From: Zasmidium citrigriseum
Taxonomy: Eukaryota; Ascomycota; Dothideomycetes; Mycosphaerellales; Mycosphaerellaceae
DNA length: 64,000 nt
Reading direction: 5' to 3'
Assembly: GCA_002786025.1 (NCBI GenBank)
Contig: NHNW01000007.1
Location: 248,001-312,000 of the forward strand
This document shows positions 1-9,994 of the stretch, piece after piece. Positions within the stretch are counted from its first letter, which is position 1. Every line of letters begins with the position of its first letter. Under the pieces are notes generated by a model. It was not told the DNA's origin. It did not search any database and saw only the letters and a list, made by a program, of their open reading frames with translations. The position numbers and the translations under genes were made by a program.

Positions 1-670
1 ATGATTCTTCGAGTGTTAGCTCCAGTGGTCAGGGGAAAGTGAAGCTGGATTGGGCGAATCTGGTCTACAGAAGACCCAGGTTGTTTTTGAGGTTGATGTT
101 GTATTTGGATTTTGCGCTTTGTACGGGGAGGCCGCCGCAGGAGGAGGACTTTCCATTGGTGTTAAGGGAGAGTACGGCGTGATGCGCCTGATCTCATGGC
201 ACGATGCCGCCAAGATGCCGAAAGTACGCCATTGTACGACCGCTATGCAAGCCCGACGAATCGAATACGTTCTGCCTCGCCAACGAAGCTGAGCACTGGG
301 ACCTCCCTGCAGCGCCACGTTCCCTTCGCCATCAGCTGCTGCAATGGGAGAACGAGTGTACCGCCGAGAATTCAATACCAAGGAGTATCTGGCCCCACAT
401 ACGAGCGTTGGAAAGGCTGTGGCTTGATTCAAGGTATGCGACCCTATCAGTCATTGGCAGAAGTGAAGCCTCAGCTGCTGCGCCTAGCTACCGTTCACTG
501 GTCTCTCTCGGATCTGTGTCAGCCCGCCAGTTCTCCGTCAGCGTCAATGTATTGGTGGCTTGGATTGGCACATTGTCGGCCATCTGTCCTTGCGCACGTC
601 TCCTTTCCGACGGCTTTCAATTCACGGCTTTTTAAACATACCCATCGACACTTTGAAAGGTTGACAAGTC
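1..670. other. Left edge, no supported gene
   Basis: No convincing gene was found here. A forward reading frame at about 204-635 looks mildly protein-like in its first 75 codons, but it has no recognisable domain, signal or clear splice sites, and overlapping frames of similar length exist on both strands. It could be the truncated end of a gene that starts outside the window, or the promoter of the gene that starts at 671. Confidence 0.4.
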
Positions 671-2682
671 ATGAGCTACGAGTGTCAAGTACCTCTAGCG
701 TCTGAAGGGCGGAAGGAAGTAGTCTTGGGTCCAGGATTCCGTAAGTCAGCCTGTTAAAATCTACCAGCCTGATGGGAAATCGGAATACTAACCGTCTGCG
801 TCGGACCTAGTCCTGGTCATGATGACACCTTTTGCACTTCTTTTCGCACTTGCGTTTCTTCACGAGTGGTCAAAACGAGCAGATCCTATCGGCAGCTTGA
901 GGCCGGAAAGACTTGAGCATCTCAGGTGGATACCACGCAGAAAGACGCACGGCATCGATCTGGCCGATGCATGGTTCGAGATAGTTGCACACGTCGCCAA
1001 CCCGGATGATCTTCTGGTCTCGCATCTACATAATAAGCCCTGGCTCCGCGAATTTATACCGTTACCTGGAGACCAAGCAGACAGGGCTTGGCAAGCAAGA
1101 GGAACCGCGCGAGCAGAAGGCACCGGGCAAGCCTACGATCAGGAATTTGCAACCGCTCGTACGGAGTTCAAGTCAAACCCAGAGGATTTCGTGCTCTGTC
1201 TCGAGAAAGTTTCCAAGGAACTTCGTATCAGAGAGCTATCAGAGTCCGTCCTCATGTATTGTGCAGCACCCGAAGTAGTCGATATCCCAGGCCGTCGTCA
1301 GAGCTGGCTTGCCAGGCAGATTCGAGGGATGCACAAACCCCCAAGCCCCAGGGAAATTGAGAAAATGCGACGGCAGAGGCTTAAATGCTGGTTGGATCTC
1401 CAGAGTCAAACTTTGGAAGTCATAGCGGGCTCAAATACATCAAACAACAATGACGGATTTACAAGAGCGAATCGAAAATGTGGCCCTGCGTTGGACCTCC
1501 TCCAGAACCAACGAACAGTCGACTCAATGGGCTTCAAACAAGCAGCATTGAGTCAATCGCGTGATTTCCTTGGTCGTCATTTATCGATGTACGATGAGCC
1601 GGAAGATGCAAGTAAGTATTGGTCACCGAGAATCGACTATTACGATAGTTTCTGTCGGTCTGCAGTCTAATCGCCGTCTAGTTGCGAGATCATGGAAATT
1701 AGAGCGTCGACGTCGCTTCGCAGAAATATCCAAGGGATACAGTCGACTGTCTAGTGCAACATTTAAGGGGATATCGGAATGGCTCAAAAAGTGCATGAAG
1801 AGCCAACATCCCCTGTCAGCGGTGTATCATCAATTCCAACTGAAGGTCATCGATTTCGTCGAAATACTTGCCGGAAGAGCACCTTCAACATTCGAGGATG
1901 CACTTCAGGGACTGCGAGACATCGCTTCTCGAGACAACCGCCAACAGAAGATCCTTTACGACGAAATCGAAAAGCTGCGTTCAGATGTCGATAAAAAGCA
2001 ACAAATAATCACTTGCCTGGGATATCGACACGTTCTAGAAAAGCTTCCAAAGAAGGATTCGATGGCCTTCACAGGTCACGAAGAATACCCTCGCCCTCCG
2101 AAAAAGCTCAGTGCCACTGTAGCCTGGCATATCACCTGGGATCTCGCTGTCGACGATCAACTGAAGGAATTGATTCGAGGGTTCAATGCTACTACTGGAA
2201 GAGTCCCAGCTACGACTGTCACGGCGTCTACAGCGACAGCTGGCGCTTCGACAGCTACTGCCATTCAATCTAATACACCTGCTACCACCTCAACGGCTAC
2301 TATACCAGCAGCATCGTCTGCAAATGCAAAGTCAGACCCAATACCAGCGCTCGTTCGTGCTCTCAAAAACGACTTCGACTTCCACGCTCAAGATTGGGCA
2401 ACAAAAGCTGGGATTAATCGTCAGCCGCTCCAGATCAAAGATATGAAGTACAAGACCTGGCCTGTTTATACTCGTGGAAAATTGCTATACAATGCTTTGA
2501 GCAGCAACATCCACTCGTATAGCGAATCATTCGAAATCCGTAAGACCAACTGGCTTAAGGTCGAATTCGACATTCTCGAATGGCTTCGACCCACCGAAGA
2601 TGCCCCAACCAGCAACGATGACCCCTTGGCGGAAGACGCATTCTGGGCAGATCAGTGGAAGAAGCGAAAGCTGCCTGCTTGA
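671..2682 (+). CDS. Unrecognised three-exon protein, 623 aa
   Basis: Product not recognised. Exons are 671-740, 811-1611 and 1682-2682; phases agree at both joins. The introns are each 70 nt: the first has GTAAGT and a perfect TACTAAC branch site at 786-792, the second has GTAAGT and ends CTAG. The predicted protein has a short hydrophobic stretch at about residues 24-42 (LLVMMTPFALLFALAFL) that may be an anchor, a basic middle, a helical charged segment around residues 380-420, a Thr/Ala/Ser-rich linker near residues 470-510, and an acidic, Trp-containing C-terminal region (EFDILEWLRP). No catalytic motif is visible. ATG 671 is chosen because it opens the exon that ends at the strong donor; further 5' exons cannot be excluded. 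The exon structure is well supported, the function is unknown. Confidence 0.65.
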
Positions 2683-3057
2683 GATACCGGCTGTATAGTT
2701 TTGCTTTTGTCGAAACTCACCGGCTTTCGACGGTCAGTACGTTAGTCTGAGCTAGTAGTGGTGAAGGGACGGCTAACAATCACAAGGCGAAAGGGGATGC
2801 ACTCCTATTCAGACCTCACACGTTTGCCAGAACCGCGACTCTCAGGTCTAGCAATGATATGATACATTCATTTCTTCCGGGAATATCGACCTAGTCTTTC
2901 CCAAAGTCTTTCTCCATGGTCTTGTCCATACGAAACTTGACAAGGTCCACCAAGGCTTCTCCTCCTCGATTCATTGAGCCAGAAACTCCTTATGATCTTG
3001 AACGTTGATGGCATCGCGCCCCATGTCTGCCACAATTCTTCCCGTCTTGCTCCTCCA
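2683..3057. other. Intergenic, convergent 3' ends
   Basis: This 375-base stretch lies between the 3' end of the unrecognised forward gene and the 3' end of the first small secreted peptide gene on the reverse strand. It should hold both 3' UTRs. I see no further gene in it. Confidence 0.5.
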
Positions 3058-3315
3058 TCAAGACCCACCCTTTCCAATAAGCTTCTTGAGCCCGTCCTTG
3101 ACGAAAGTCCAAAAGGGCTTAATGGGCAGGGCACCGTGGCCCGGTGGCATGAATCTCGGGTCGCGCTCCTGGATCAGGGCAGCATCGATGGGTGCATCGG
3201 AGCGGATGGCGTTGATATCGTTGGGAATGGCTAGACCGTTGCGGTCTTGGAGGGGCGCAGCTTGTACGAGGCCGGCGCCGAGGTAGACGAGGCTGAGAAG
3301 GTAGGTGGACTTCAT
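3058..3315 (-). CDS. Small secreted protein with cationic C-terminal helix (copy 1), 85 aa
   Basis: The start is set at the Met that opens a clean signal peptide (MKSTYLLSLVYLGAGLVQA, cleavage about residue 19); an open frame extends 32 codons upstream but is not signal-like. The mature part is about 65 residues without Cys: APLQ(D/E)R after cleavage, a variable acidic middle, the motif ERDPRF, a Pro/Gly stretch, then a cationic, amphipathic tail (FWTFVKDGLKKLIGKGGS). It is a paralogue of the gene at 4143-4394: same signal peptide, same RDPRF motif, same FWTF-K tail, similar length. A TATA-like box (GTATTTATG on the reverse strand) lies near 3418-3427, about 100 bp upstream. Family and function are not recognised; a secreted effector-like or antimicrobial-type peptide is only an inference from size, secretion and the helix. 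Confidence 0.75.
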   Translation of the reverse strand: MKSTYLLSLVYLGAGLVQAAPLQDRNGLAIPNDINAIRSDAPIDAALIQERDPRFMPPGHGALPIKPFWTFVKDGLKKLIGKGGS

Positions 3316-4142
3316 TTTTGTTGGTTTCTTGTGGTGTCTGTTGCTTTGGCTGCGGTAGTTGGTGCAGGTTGTGCTGTTGAGCAGAAGAGTGGGACAATGA
3401 GTTGGTTCCAACTCATCTCATAAATACTACGGCCTCCATTGACTGAACGGTATATTGCCTCTACACTGCGCAACTTGAGACCGCCAAGTGCTTCGATCAA
3501 GATTCAAAATCCCGAATCGAGCGATAAGAGTAATACAGAACGAATCGTGTGTTCGTCGAGGGACTTGATGAAATATCGGCACGGCGTTTGATGGAATCGA
3601 TGATCATAAGGCTGATGATATTGTGTGAAGTTCGACATTGGACAAGGTTTACTTTACCACTTGTAGGCCGTGGTCCCTTGCTATGTGCAGTCAGATGGGG
3701 AAATGGTCGGCGGACGCAGTGAGCACAGGGTGTTCTTCGGTCTTGGTGACGACTTCGCTTTGAGTGCGAGCCATGTTGTTCGAATCGGTGGTTTAACTTA
3801 TTAGCAGGCTGGTAGTCGTCTCTCATTGATCTTTCTCTTTCAACTTCACATGCCCGTCGAAGGAGAGGAAACGACACAAGAATTCAAAGTCGGGATTCAT
3901 TGAGAATCGGTACCTTCTCCGGGACAGTTGTTCTGTAACAAGTCTGCTGGGATAATTTGCTAGCAGTTATTAGCTAACGCTCTCGAGCAGCGATCGAAAA
4001 CATGTACCCATCAAGATCATCTCACCTGTCGCGGTACCGACACAGCATCGAAGTCCTACACACCTACCAGCCCAAGCAACAATGACAATCACTTGCAGCC
4101 AAACGACCTCCTGTACCTTCACGCCACCCCTCACATCCCTCC
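3316..4142. other. Spacer between the two secreted-peptide genes
   Basis: This 827-base stretch holds the promoter of copy 1 (TATA-like at about 3418-3427) and the 3' region of copy 2. Open frames here are short and without recognisable features. No gene is called. Confidence 0.5.
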
Positions 4143-4394
4143 TTACTCCTCAGTCTTCCCTCCAAAAGCTCCCTTGATCTTGTTCTTCAAGAAAGTCCAG
4201 AAGCTTGGAATGGCGGCTGCCGGAAGGGGCTTTGAGCCAACAATGAATCTTGGGTCGCGTGCCTCGACGGGCTCGTAATCGATCGGTGCGGCGTAGGCAT
4301 CTGGGGAGGCGAGTGCGGTCCTTTCCTGGAGCGGTGCGGCTTGCACGAGGCTGCCACCGAGGCAGACGAGGCTGAGGAGGTAGGTGGACTTCAT
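4143..4394 (-). CDS. Small secreted protein with cationic C-terminal helix (copy 2), 83 aa
   Basis: Single-exon gene. It has an N-terminal signal peptide nearly identical to copy 1 (MKSTYLLSLVCLGGSLVQA), then APLQER, an acidic spacer, the shared ARDPRF motif, a short Pro/Ala hinge and a C-terminal cationic amphipathic segment (FWTFLKNKIKGAFGGK). The two copies are about 830 bp apart in the same orientation, so this is a tandem duplication in which the signal peptide, RDPRF and the tail are kept while the middle diverged. A clear TATA box (TATATAAA, reverse strand, about 4463-4471) lies about 70 bp before the ATG, which fits a strongly inducible promoter. There are no Cys residues and no dibasic Kex2 site in front of the tail. 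Function unknown. Confidence 0.75.
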   Translation of the reverse strand: MKSTYLLSLVCLGGSLVQAAPLQERTALASPDAYAAPIDYEPVEARDPRFIVGSKPLPAAAIPSFWTFLKNKIKGAFGGKTEE

Positions 4395-4462
4395 CTTGGT
4401 CGATTGACGATCGGCGAAGTGGTTGTGTGGTTCTGTCAGTCACAGTCAAGGAACTCTGCAGG

Positions 4463-4471
4463 TTTATATAA
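4463..4471 (-). promoter_or_regulatory. TATA box of secreted-peptide copy 2
   Basis: The reverse-strand sequence TTATATAAA lies about 70 bp upstream of the ATG at 4394. It is a full TATA consensus at a spacing usual for fungal core promoters. Confidence 0.55.
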
Positions 4472-5314
4472 CCTTCATGCTCGGCTTTCCTCGATATCGA
4501 CACTTCCATCTCATCTATCTTATGGCCAAAACACCACGCCTGAGCTCACGGGGAATCGCCGACAACAGAATGTCTCTCCATCCACGAAATTTCGGTCTCG
4601 GTCTCCGAAGGCATCTATATACTTCCAAGCCGGCGAAGGACGATCTTATCAGCATAATCCTAACATCGCCACGGAGCCAGTCTGACCTATGTCTGCGCTA
4701 GAAATTAGCAACCAGGGCAAAGGTGAGTTGGAACCGGACCAAGCACCGTGGATTCTTCGGCCAGGCGTCGGCATCGTATTCTAAGGCATATACGCCGCGA
4801 ATACGCTTTCCGAGAGAACCGCCATCTGAGTGCACCAGGGAACGAGCATTTCCTCGAAAAGGAAGCAGCGCGATCTCGGGGGTTTGGCCGTTGATGGAAC
4901 ATGACAGCCACTGCGTGCCATTGGAATGGATTTGAAGGCTGTTCATGACTTCTGCTCAAACGGTGTGGAACCCGAATGATGCAACATACGAAATCCGCAA
5001 AACACAGCAGATACGAGAGGGAATCGATATTTCTGTAAAAGTAAGTCAAGAATCGAGCAGCGAGTGTAGACGAGGCGCGCAGTGGCCGCCTCCATGAAAT
5101 GCATCTTCCAGCCTTATGCTGGTATCCTGTCACGATTCTCCAGAATGCCATCTCAATAAGATCTCCAATTCAGAGCTTCGTGGCTGGCGATGAGATGTAC
5201 AACGAGAGGGATGACTTTGTTCGAGGCAAGAGAAGACGGGAAGACTTGAGGCAACATCAGCACTGCGGCAGGTCCCGCCGCTAGCCCCAGCCATCTTCTT
5301 TCTTGAGGCTTTCC

Positions 5315-5320
5315 NNNNNN

Positions 5321-5377
<57 letters not shown>
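5315..5377. repeat. CT microsatellite with adjoining 6-N gap
   Basis: Positions 5315-5320 are N, followed directly by an uninterrupted (CT)n tract at 5321-5377, about 28 units. The Ns mark an assembly or polishing ambiguity at the repeat edge, so the true repeat length is unknown. Frames that read Arg-Glu or Leu-Ser repeats through it are artefacts of the dinucleotide. Confidence 0.95.
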
Positions 5378-5379
<2 letters not shown>

Positions 5380-5812
5380 GACACTTTTTTCCATATGCAT
5401 CGCTTTGCGACCTCCATCCTGCAATGAGACGGCCGAGCCCATTGGTGTACCGGCGAAACCGGGCGCCTCGTGGGATTCGTGCGAGATGGAAATATGTGTG
5501 GCGGCTCTGGCCTTGCGGGTCAGCTTCAAGCCACACATCCTCTTCTCCAACAGCATCGTTCTGGAGGTTCCATGGCTGCGACAGGTACCGCAGTACTGTT
5601 CGCTTTCACTGTCGTTGTCGTATGATCCAGGTGACCTGATCCACGACAGAAGACATGGCTTGCGTCGACGCGGCCGGATGGAATGCAGCACACCTGTGAA
5701 GGAGGCATAAGGACCAGGCTCGAATACATAAGTTACGATGTTTCCTGTGTCGTCCAAACAGCCGTTTCTTCCCTTGACCACCTCGCGAAGTATCTAAGCT
5801 GCCCCACACACA

Positions 5813-6470
5813 ATGTTTCGTATTATCTTCGGCGTCCTCATGAGCACTCTGCTCCTCTTACATGGAGCAGTTGCTACACCAAACTGTGTCTGCTCTACAG
5901 GTACGATTACTTAATGATCCTCATACAAAATCAAATTCTGACCCGTGAGTAGGCATCTATAAGACATTGGTGCCACTGCTGGCAAACGACCCTACCGTCC
6001 AAAGATTCTGCGCCGCGCTCCCTCCGAGCAACAAGCTCGATCGTTCCAGATGCCCTAAGCAATTGCAGCCGCTCTCATACTCAGGGATACAGACATTCTG
6101 CGGCTGTGTCAAGAATTACTGCGGCTCGCCAAAGATGTCTTGTCCAGCTGGCTGCTTCAACACTAATACGGACAACAATCATTGTGGATCATGCGATACC
6201 GTGGTAAGACACTGCGCAGTGCCCCTGCCCGTCGAGACTGACATGAGAGCTAGTGCGGCGACGACCAAAACTGCCAGTCAGGCGTGTGCAAGTGCAATGA
6301 TACGACCGAGGAGATTGACCCAGCCTCCGGCCAGTGTATATACATAGGTGGCTGTAGCGACGAACATCCTGTTGGTACTATCTCAAAGTTTTTACTTTAC
6401 TTCAGCTAACTTACGATGTCAGTGTCCCAACGGGCAGACTTGCCTCGATGGCGAATTATGCGTGAAATAA
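5813..6470 (+). CDS. Cysteine-rich secreted protein, four exons, 167 aa
   Basis: This gene appears only after splicing. Exons are 5813-5900, 5953-6203, 6254-6370 and 6423-6470; introns are 52, 50, 52 and each has a CTRAC-type branch site (CTGAC, CTGAC, GCTAAC). The product starts with a signal peptide (MFRIIFGVLMSTLLLLHGAVA) and then has 20 Cys in about 145 residues, with no transmembrane segment after the signal. Typical repeats are NHCGSCDTVCGDDQNC and CPNGQTCLDGELC, the Cys-rich pattern seen in many fungal secreted proteins and in Stig1-like modules. The last intron uses an atypical donor (GTTGGT at 6371); the better-looking GTACTA four bases on shifts the frame and loses the CPNGQTC ending, so I prefer GTTGGT. 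Likely an extracellular, disulphide-stabilised protein; effector-like by size and Cys content only. Confidence 0.7.
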
Positions 6471-6848
6471 GGCCCACTCTGCAGGCCGTATACTATCTGC
6501 TCCGCCTTTTGCATTCGAACATACCAGAAGTACAGACGACGAGCAGAAGTTCAGACTCGTATGTCTTTGGTGGACGGGGAACAACTCGACGTAGGGCAGT
6601 TGCATAATGTTCTCGATCAGGATCTGTATCCATACAATGCGGCTGATAACGCGAGCTGAACATGCAGGGAGGAGTAGACGAAGCTGACAACAACGTCATT
6701 GCTGAGCCTCTGCGTGAACCTGAAGGACGCTTTCTACAGTGGTACGAGCATATTCACTTTGCGACAAGAATCTTCTTGCCCAACATACTACCTGCTTGAT
6801 CGAAATCGCTGCCTTAGTCTACTTGCTTCACTGCTAGTGCCGACCAAG

Positions 6849-7670
6849 ATGACCACCAGAGATGTCTACAAGAATGAAAGTTGGGGCGATGCCGCGGCCG
6901 CATATCGAGAAAAAGTGAACACCGTCACACATGCCCCTGCCAAGCGAGCAGTAGACATGGCTGTCCGTCTCCGACCAATCGACGAAACTTCTCAGGTCAT
7001 CGATGTCGGGTCTGGTGCAGGAGTTGTCACGCAATATGTCGCTGAGGCCACATCTGCTCAAATCGTGGCCATCGACACCGCCCAAGGAATGCTTGACGTT
7101 ATCAAGGTACCGGATGGAACTCGACTGGAAAAGAAGGTCCTGGATGCCAAGGACTTATCACAAGCCTTTCCAGCTGGCACATTCTCCCACGCTTTCTGCA
7201 CGTTCGTATTGCACGTAGTCCCGGACGAGATGGCTGTCCTGCGAGAAATTCGCAAAGTCCTACAACCAGACGGGGTCGTCGCCATAGCCGTGTGGGGCCA
7301 GCGAATGGACAACAACGCCACCTGGGAGCAGGCTTGCCAAACCATCGATCCCTCGTATGAGTTGCCAGCCCCGATGAAACCCAATTGGTCCTGGCGAACC
7401 CCTGGAGTTCTGAGAGAGAAGCTGGGAGAGGCCGGCTTCCACGACATACAGACGACGGACGAGGTGTTGATGCCATTTGATTTTGCGAGCGCCGAAGACT
7501 GGACGAGATTCGCCTTTGAAGCGAAGCATCCTGTCGAAGAGATCAAGTTGAAGACTTGGAAGGGCGATATGAATGCCGTTCGAGAGGCTTTGCTCAAGGT
7601 CACCAAGGAGAACTTCGATGATGCGAAGGGCATGATGGCTAGTGCTGTCATTGCCGTAGCAAGAATGTAA
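6849..7670 (+). CDS. SAM-dependent class I methyltransferase, 273 aa
   Basis: The protein has a Rossmann-type methyltransferase fold of the Methyltransf_11/25 kind. Motif I is VIDVGSGAGVVT at about residues 50-61, followed by the acidic end of beta-2 (VAID), a motif around VLDAKDL, and the post-motif LREIRKVLQPDGVVAIAVWG. The start is set at MTTRDVYKNESWG, where the family similarity begins; an upstream in-frame extension of 50 codons is unlike a methyltransferase N-terminus. It is intronless. The substrate cannot be told; related fungal proteins act on small molecules in secondary metabolism, but no polyketide or peptide synthase is next to it. Confidence 0.85.
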   Translation: MTTRDVYKNESWGDAAAAYREKVNTVTHAPAKRAVDMAVRLRPIDETSQVIDVGSGAGVVTQYVAEATSAQIVAIDTAQGMLDVIKVPDGTRLEKKVLDAKDLSQAFPAGTFSHAFCTFVLHVVPDEMAVLREIRKVLQPDGVVAIAVWGQRMDNNATWEQACQTIDPSYELPAPMKPNWSWRTPGVLREKLGEAGFHDIQTTDEVLMPFDFASAEDWTRFAFEAKHPVEEIKLKTWKGDMNAVREALLKVTKENFDDAKGMMASAVIAVARM

Positions 7671-8310
7671 GAGTAGTCATAGGCTGGCTCGAGTTCGGGC
7701 TCGGCGACCTCTTATCGTCTGCTTCCTCTCTATCTGGAGTGGACACTCGCACTGCAAGGCTCAATCAGATTCCCCGAGCGTTGCAACGCACCTTCATTGT
7801 ACCCTATCTGCTCTCGCAAGTGGCATGGAATTGATTCCGCGCCTTCCCAGCCTCCGATTTTCCAGAGATCCTTCCATCTTCCCATCAACTTTCTTCCAAC
7901 ATCACTTCAACTGCACTCCTCATCTCTCTTTACCAAAACCGACATACAACACAACAAGCCAAGACAATGGCAAACCTCATGCTAAGCCGCTTATCACGCA
8001 CACGACCGCCATGCAGACACTCCAATCTAGCTGCATCAAGCTTGCCTTCTCCCGGCAAGGCTTGCGAATTCGTTGGCCAGCTGTGAAAGCGCTCTCGCGT
8101 GTGGCTACACGAGAGATCTACAGCACGAGAAGTACCACCGCAAGTTGCATATCGCCGCATTTTGGACCCTGACGCCGTACTACCTCCTCTATTGATTGGG
8201 GTGCAGTGACGATCACAGAGGCTTCCGGTCGCATAAGGTGGGCGTTCCTTTTCAATGCCCTGCTGTCCTCAGCCCCTCTCATTGCAAGCGTCCTGTCTGT
8301 ACCCGTTACA
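7671..8310. other. Intergenic, promoter of the permease
   Basis: This 640-base stretch has a pyrimidine-rich part (about 7840-7960) typical of a fungal 5' region. No gene is visible. The short open frames have no domain and overlap each other. Confidence 0.5.
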
Positions 8311-9945
8311 ATGGCAGCTCACGAGCCCAGCAAAGAAGCCCACGTCGCCGGAGATGAAATCCAGGAAACCTCCAGCGACATCATCGCCCAAACCCGCGTC
8401 GACCGCGTCTTCAACTCCATTCAATTCTTCCTCCTCACAATCACCTTCATGTCAAGCTGGGAATCCATAGCCGGGAACCTCTACAGCGTCTTCTACAATG
8501 GCGGGCCCCAGACCCTCGTCTGGGGTTTCCTCCTCGTCTGGGCCGGCGCAATGGCGCAAGCAGCATCTCTCGCGGAAATGGCGGCCGTCCAGCCCATTGC
8601 TGGCGCGATGTATCACTGGACGTACGCTCTTGCGCCAGAGAAGATCAGGAGGTTTGCGACTTGGATTCAAGGGTGGGTTACTTGGTGCGGATGGATCTCG
8701 ATGACGGTTGGGGTTGGGAATAGCACGGCGTACTGGATTACGAGTCTCGTTCAACTCAACTATCCGAACTACGTTAGCAAGCTGTGGCATACGACACTCA
8801 TGCTCTGGGCGCAGGTTCTGCTGACCGTGTCGGTCAATCTGTTCAAATTTGGGAAGCTGGTCCCGTGGATCGAAACGGCAGCAGGGTGTCTGCACATCTC
8901 GTTGTTCATTGCCTTTGCGATCACACTCTTAGCGCTTGCCTCGAAGAACAGCGCAAGATTTGTGTTCTTCGGGCGTGTCGATTCTGCTGAGACGTCAGGC
9001 TGGACGAACGACTTTATCGGCTGGAATCTGGGCCTTCAGACTTCTGTGTGGTCGTTCGTTGGGTTCGACGCAGCCGTACATTTGAGCGCAAGTCACTTCA
9101 CTCTGATCAAATACACTTATGGATGCTGACGATATCTGCAGGAAGAAGTCCGTCGAGCACCAAGTACAGTCCCACGAGTGATGGTCTACACGAACCTCCT
9201 CAATGGATTCATGGCATGGCTGTTCATTCTGGTCATTCTGTTCTGCATTGGAAACCTTGAGGAAGCACTCGAATATCCACAGCCCATGCTTGCAGTCTTA
9301 CTCAACGCCACAGGCTCGACCAGAGTTGCAACAGCCATGGGATCGCTCTTGGTACTCATCGGGATACTGGTCATGATCGTCAATATTGCGTCTATGTCAA
9401 GACTCTCGTGGAGCTGGGCGAGAGATGGCGGGTTGCCGAAGGTGCTCGCATATGTGAGCGAAGTCCAACAAAACGTTTCTCAGCAGGATGCTAACGAACA
9501 CCAGGTCGACTCAGTAAAACGCGTCCCCGCCCGCGCAGTCATCTTCTCCGTCTCGCTCGTCCTCCTCCTGACCTTGATCAACTTCGGCTCCTCAGTCGCC
9601 TTTCAGGTCTTCACATCCCTCTCGACGATCTCGATGTACTTCAGCTACTTTATCGCGATCCTCATGATGGTCCTCAGACGCCTCTCCTCTTCACCACCGC
9701 CAATGGGTCCTTGGTCAATGGGTCGTCTGGGGATGCCAGTCAATCTGTTCGCACTGGTTTATACCGCCTACATCATCGTCTGGCTACCATTCCCAACCAC
9801 GATGCCGATCACGGGTGCGAATTTCAATTACTCGAGTCCGATTCTGGGATTCGTTGTGCTGCTCGCACTTGGACTATGGGTGGTAAGGAGGAAGAGCTGG
9901 CCAGGCCTAAGGGAAGACGTAATCGAAGTCGCAATCAACAAATAG
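8311..9945 (+). CDS. APC-family amino acid/GABA-type permease, 509 aa
   Basis: Plasma- or organelle-membrane amino acid transporter of the APC superfamily (fungal GABA/choline permease group). Exons are 8311-9087, 9142-9453 and 9505-9945. Intron 1 (54 nt) is a GC-AG intron: GCAAGT donor, TGCTGAC branch, CTGCAG acceptor, and it restores the family motif HLSEEVRRAP across the join. Intron 2 (51 nt, GTGAGC, GCTAAC) is a multiple of three without a stop, so it reads through as 17 false residues; removing it gives the family motif LAYVDSVKRVPARAV. About 12 membrane segments can be seen, with the early signature FFLLTITFMSSWE and MAQAASLAEMAA. The ATG at MAAHEPS is chosen because the frame before it has no Met and no similarity. 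The substrate is not predictable from sequence alone. Confidence 0.88.
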
Positions 9946-9994
9946 GCTTTCCATACCAACCAACATCTAAGCGCACGGCAGTCTTGCTTCCAGG

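Larger units (their letters stand above)
4395..5812. other. Intergenic region, possible gene remnants
   Basis: About 1.4 kb without a firmly supported gene. A reverse frame ending near 4698 contains a protein-like stretch (about residues 45-70 of an 82-codon frame from 4946), which could be an exon or a decayed remnant, but no splice partners or domain could be established. The region also holds the CT microsatellite and the assembly gap listed separately, and the promoter of the Cys-rich gene that starts at 5813. Confidence 0.4.

Noticed and set aside
204..635. Forward 143-codon frame near the left edge
   Set aside because: No domain, no clear splice sites, several overlapping frames of similar length; kept only as a note on the gap.
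4698..4946. Reverse 82-codon frame with a protein-like stretch
   Set aside because: No start context, splice partners or homology that I recognise; could be a remnant but not supportable as a gene.
5130..5781. Frames with Arg-Glu or Leu-Ser repeats on both strands
   Set aside because: Translations of the CT microsatellite and of Ns, not a protein repeat.
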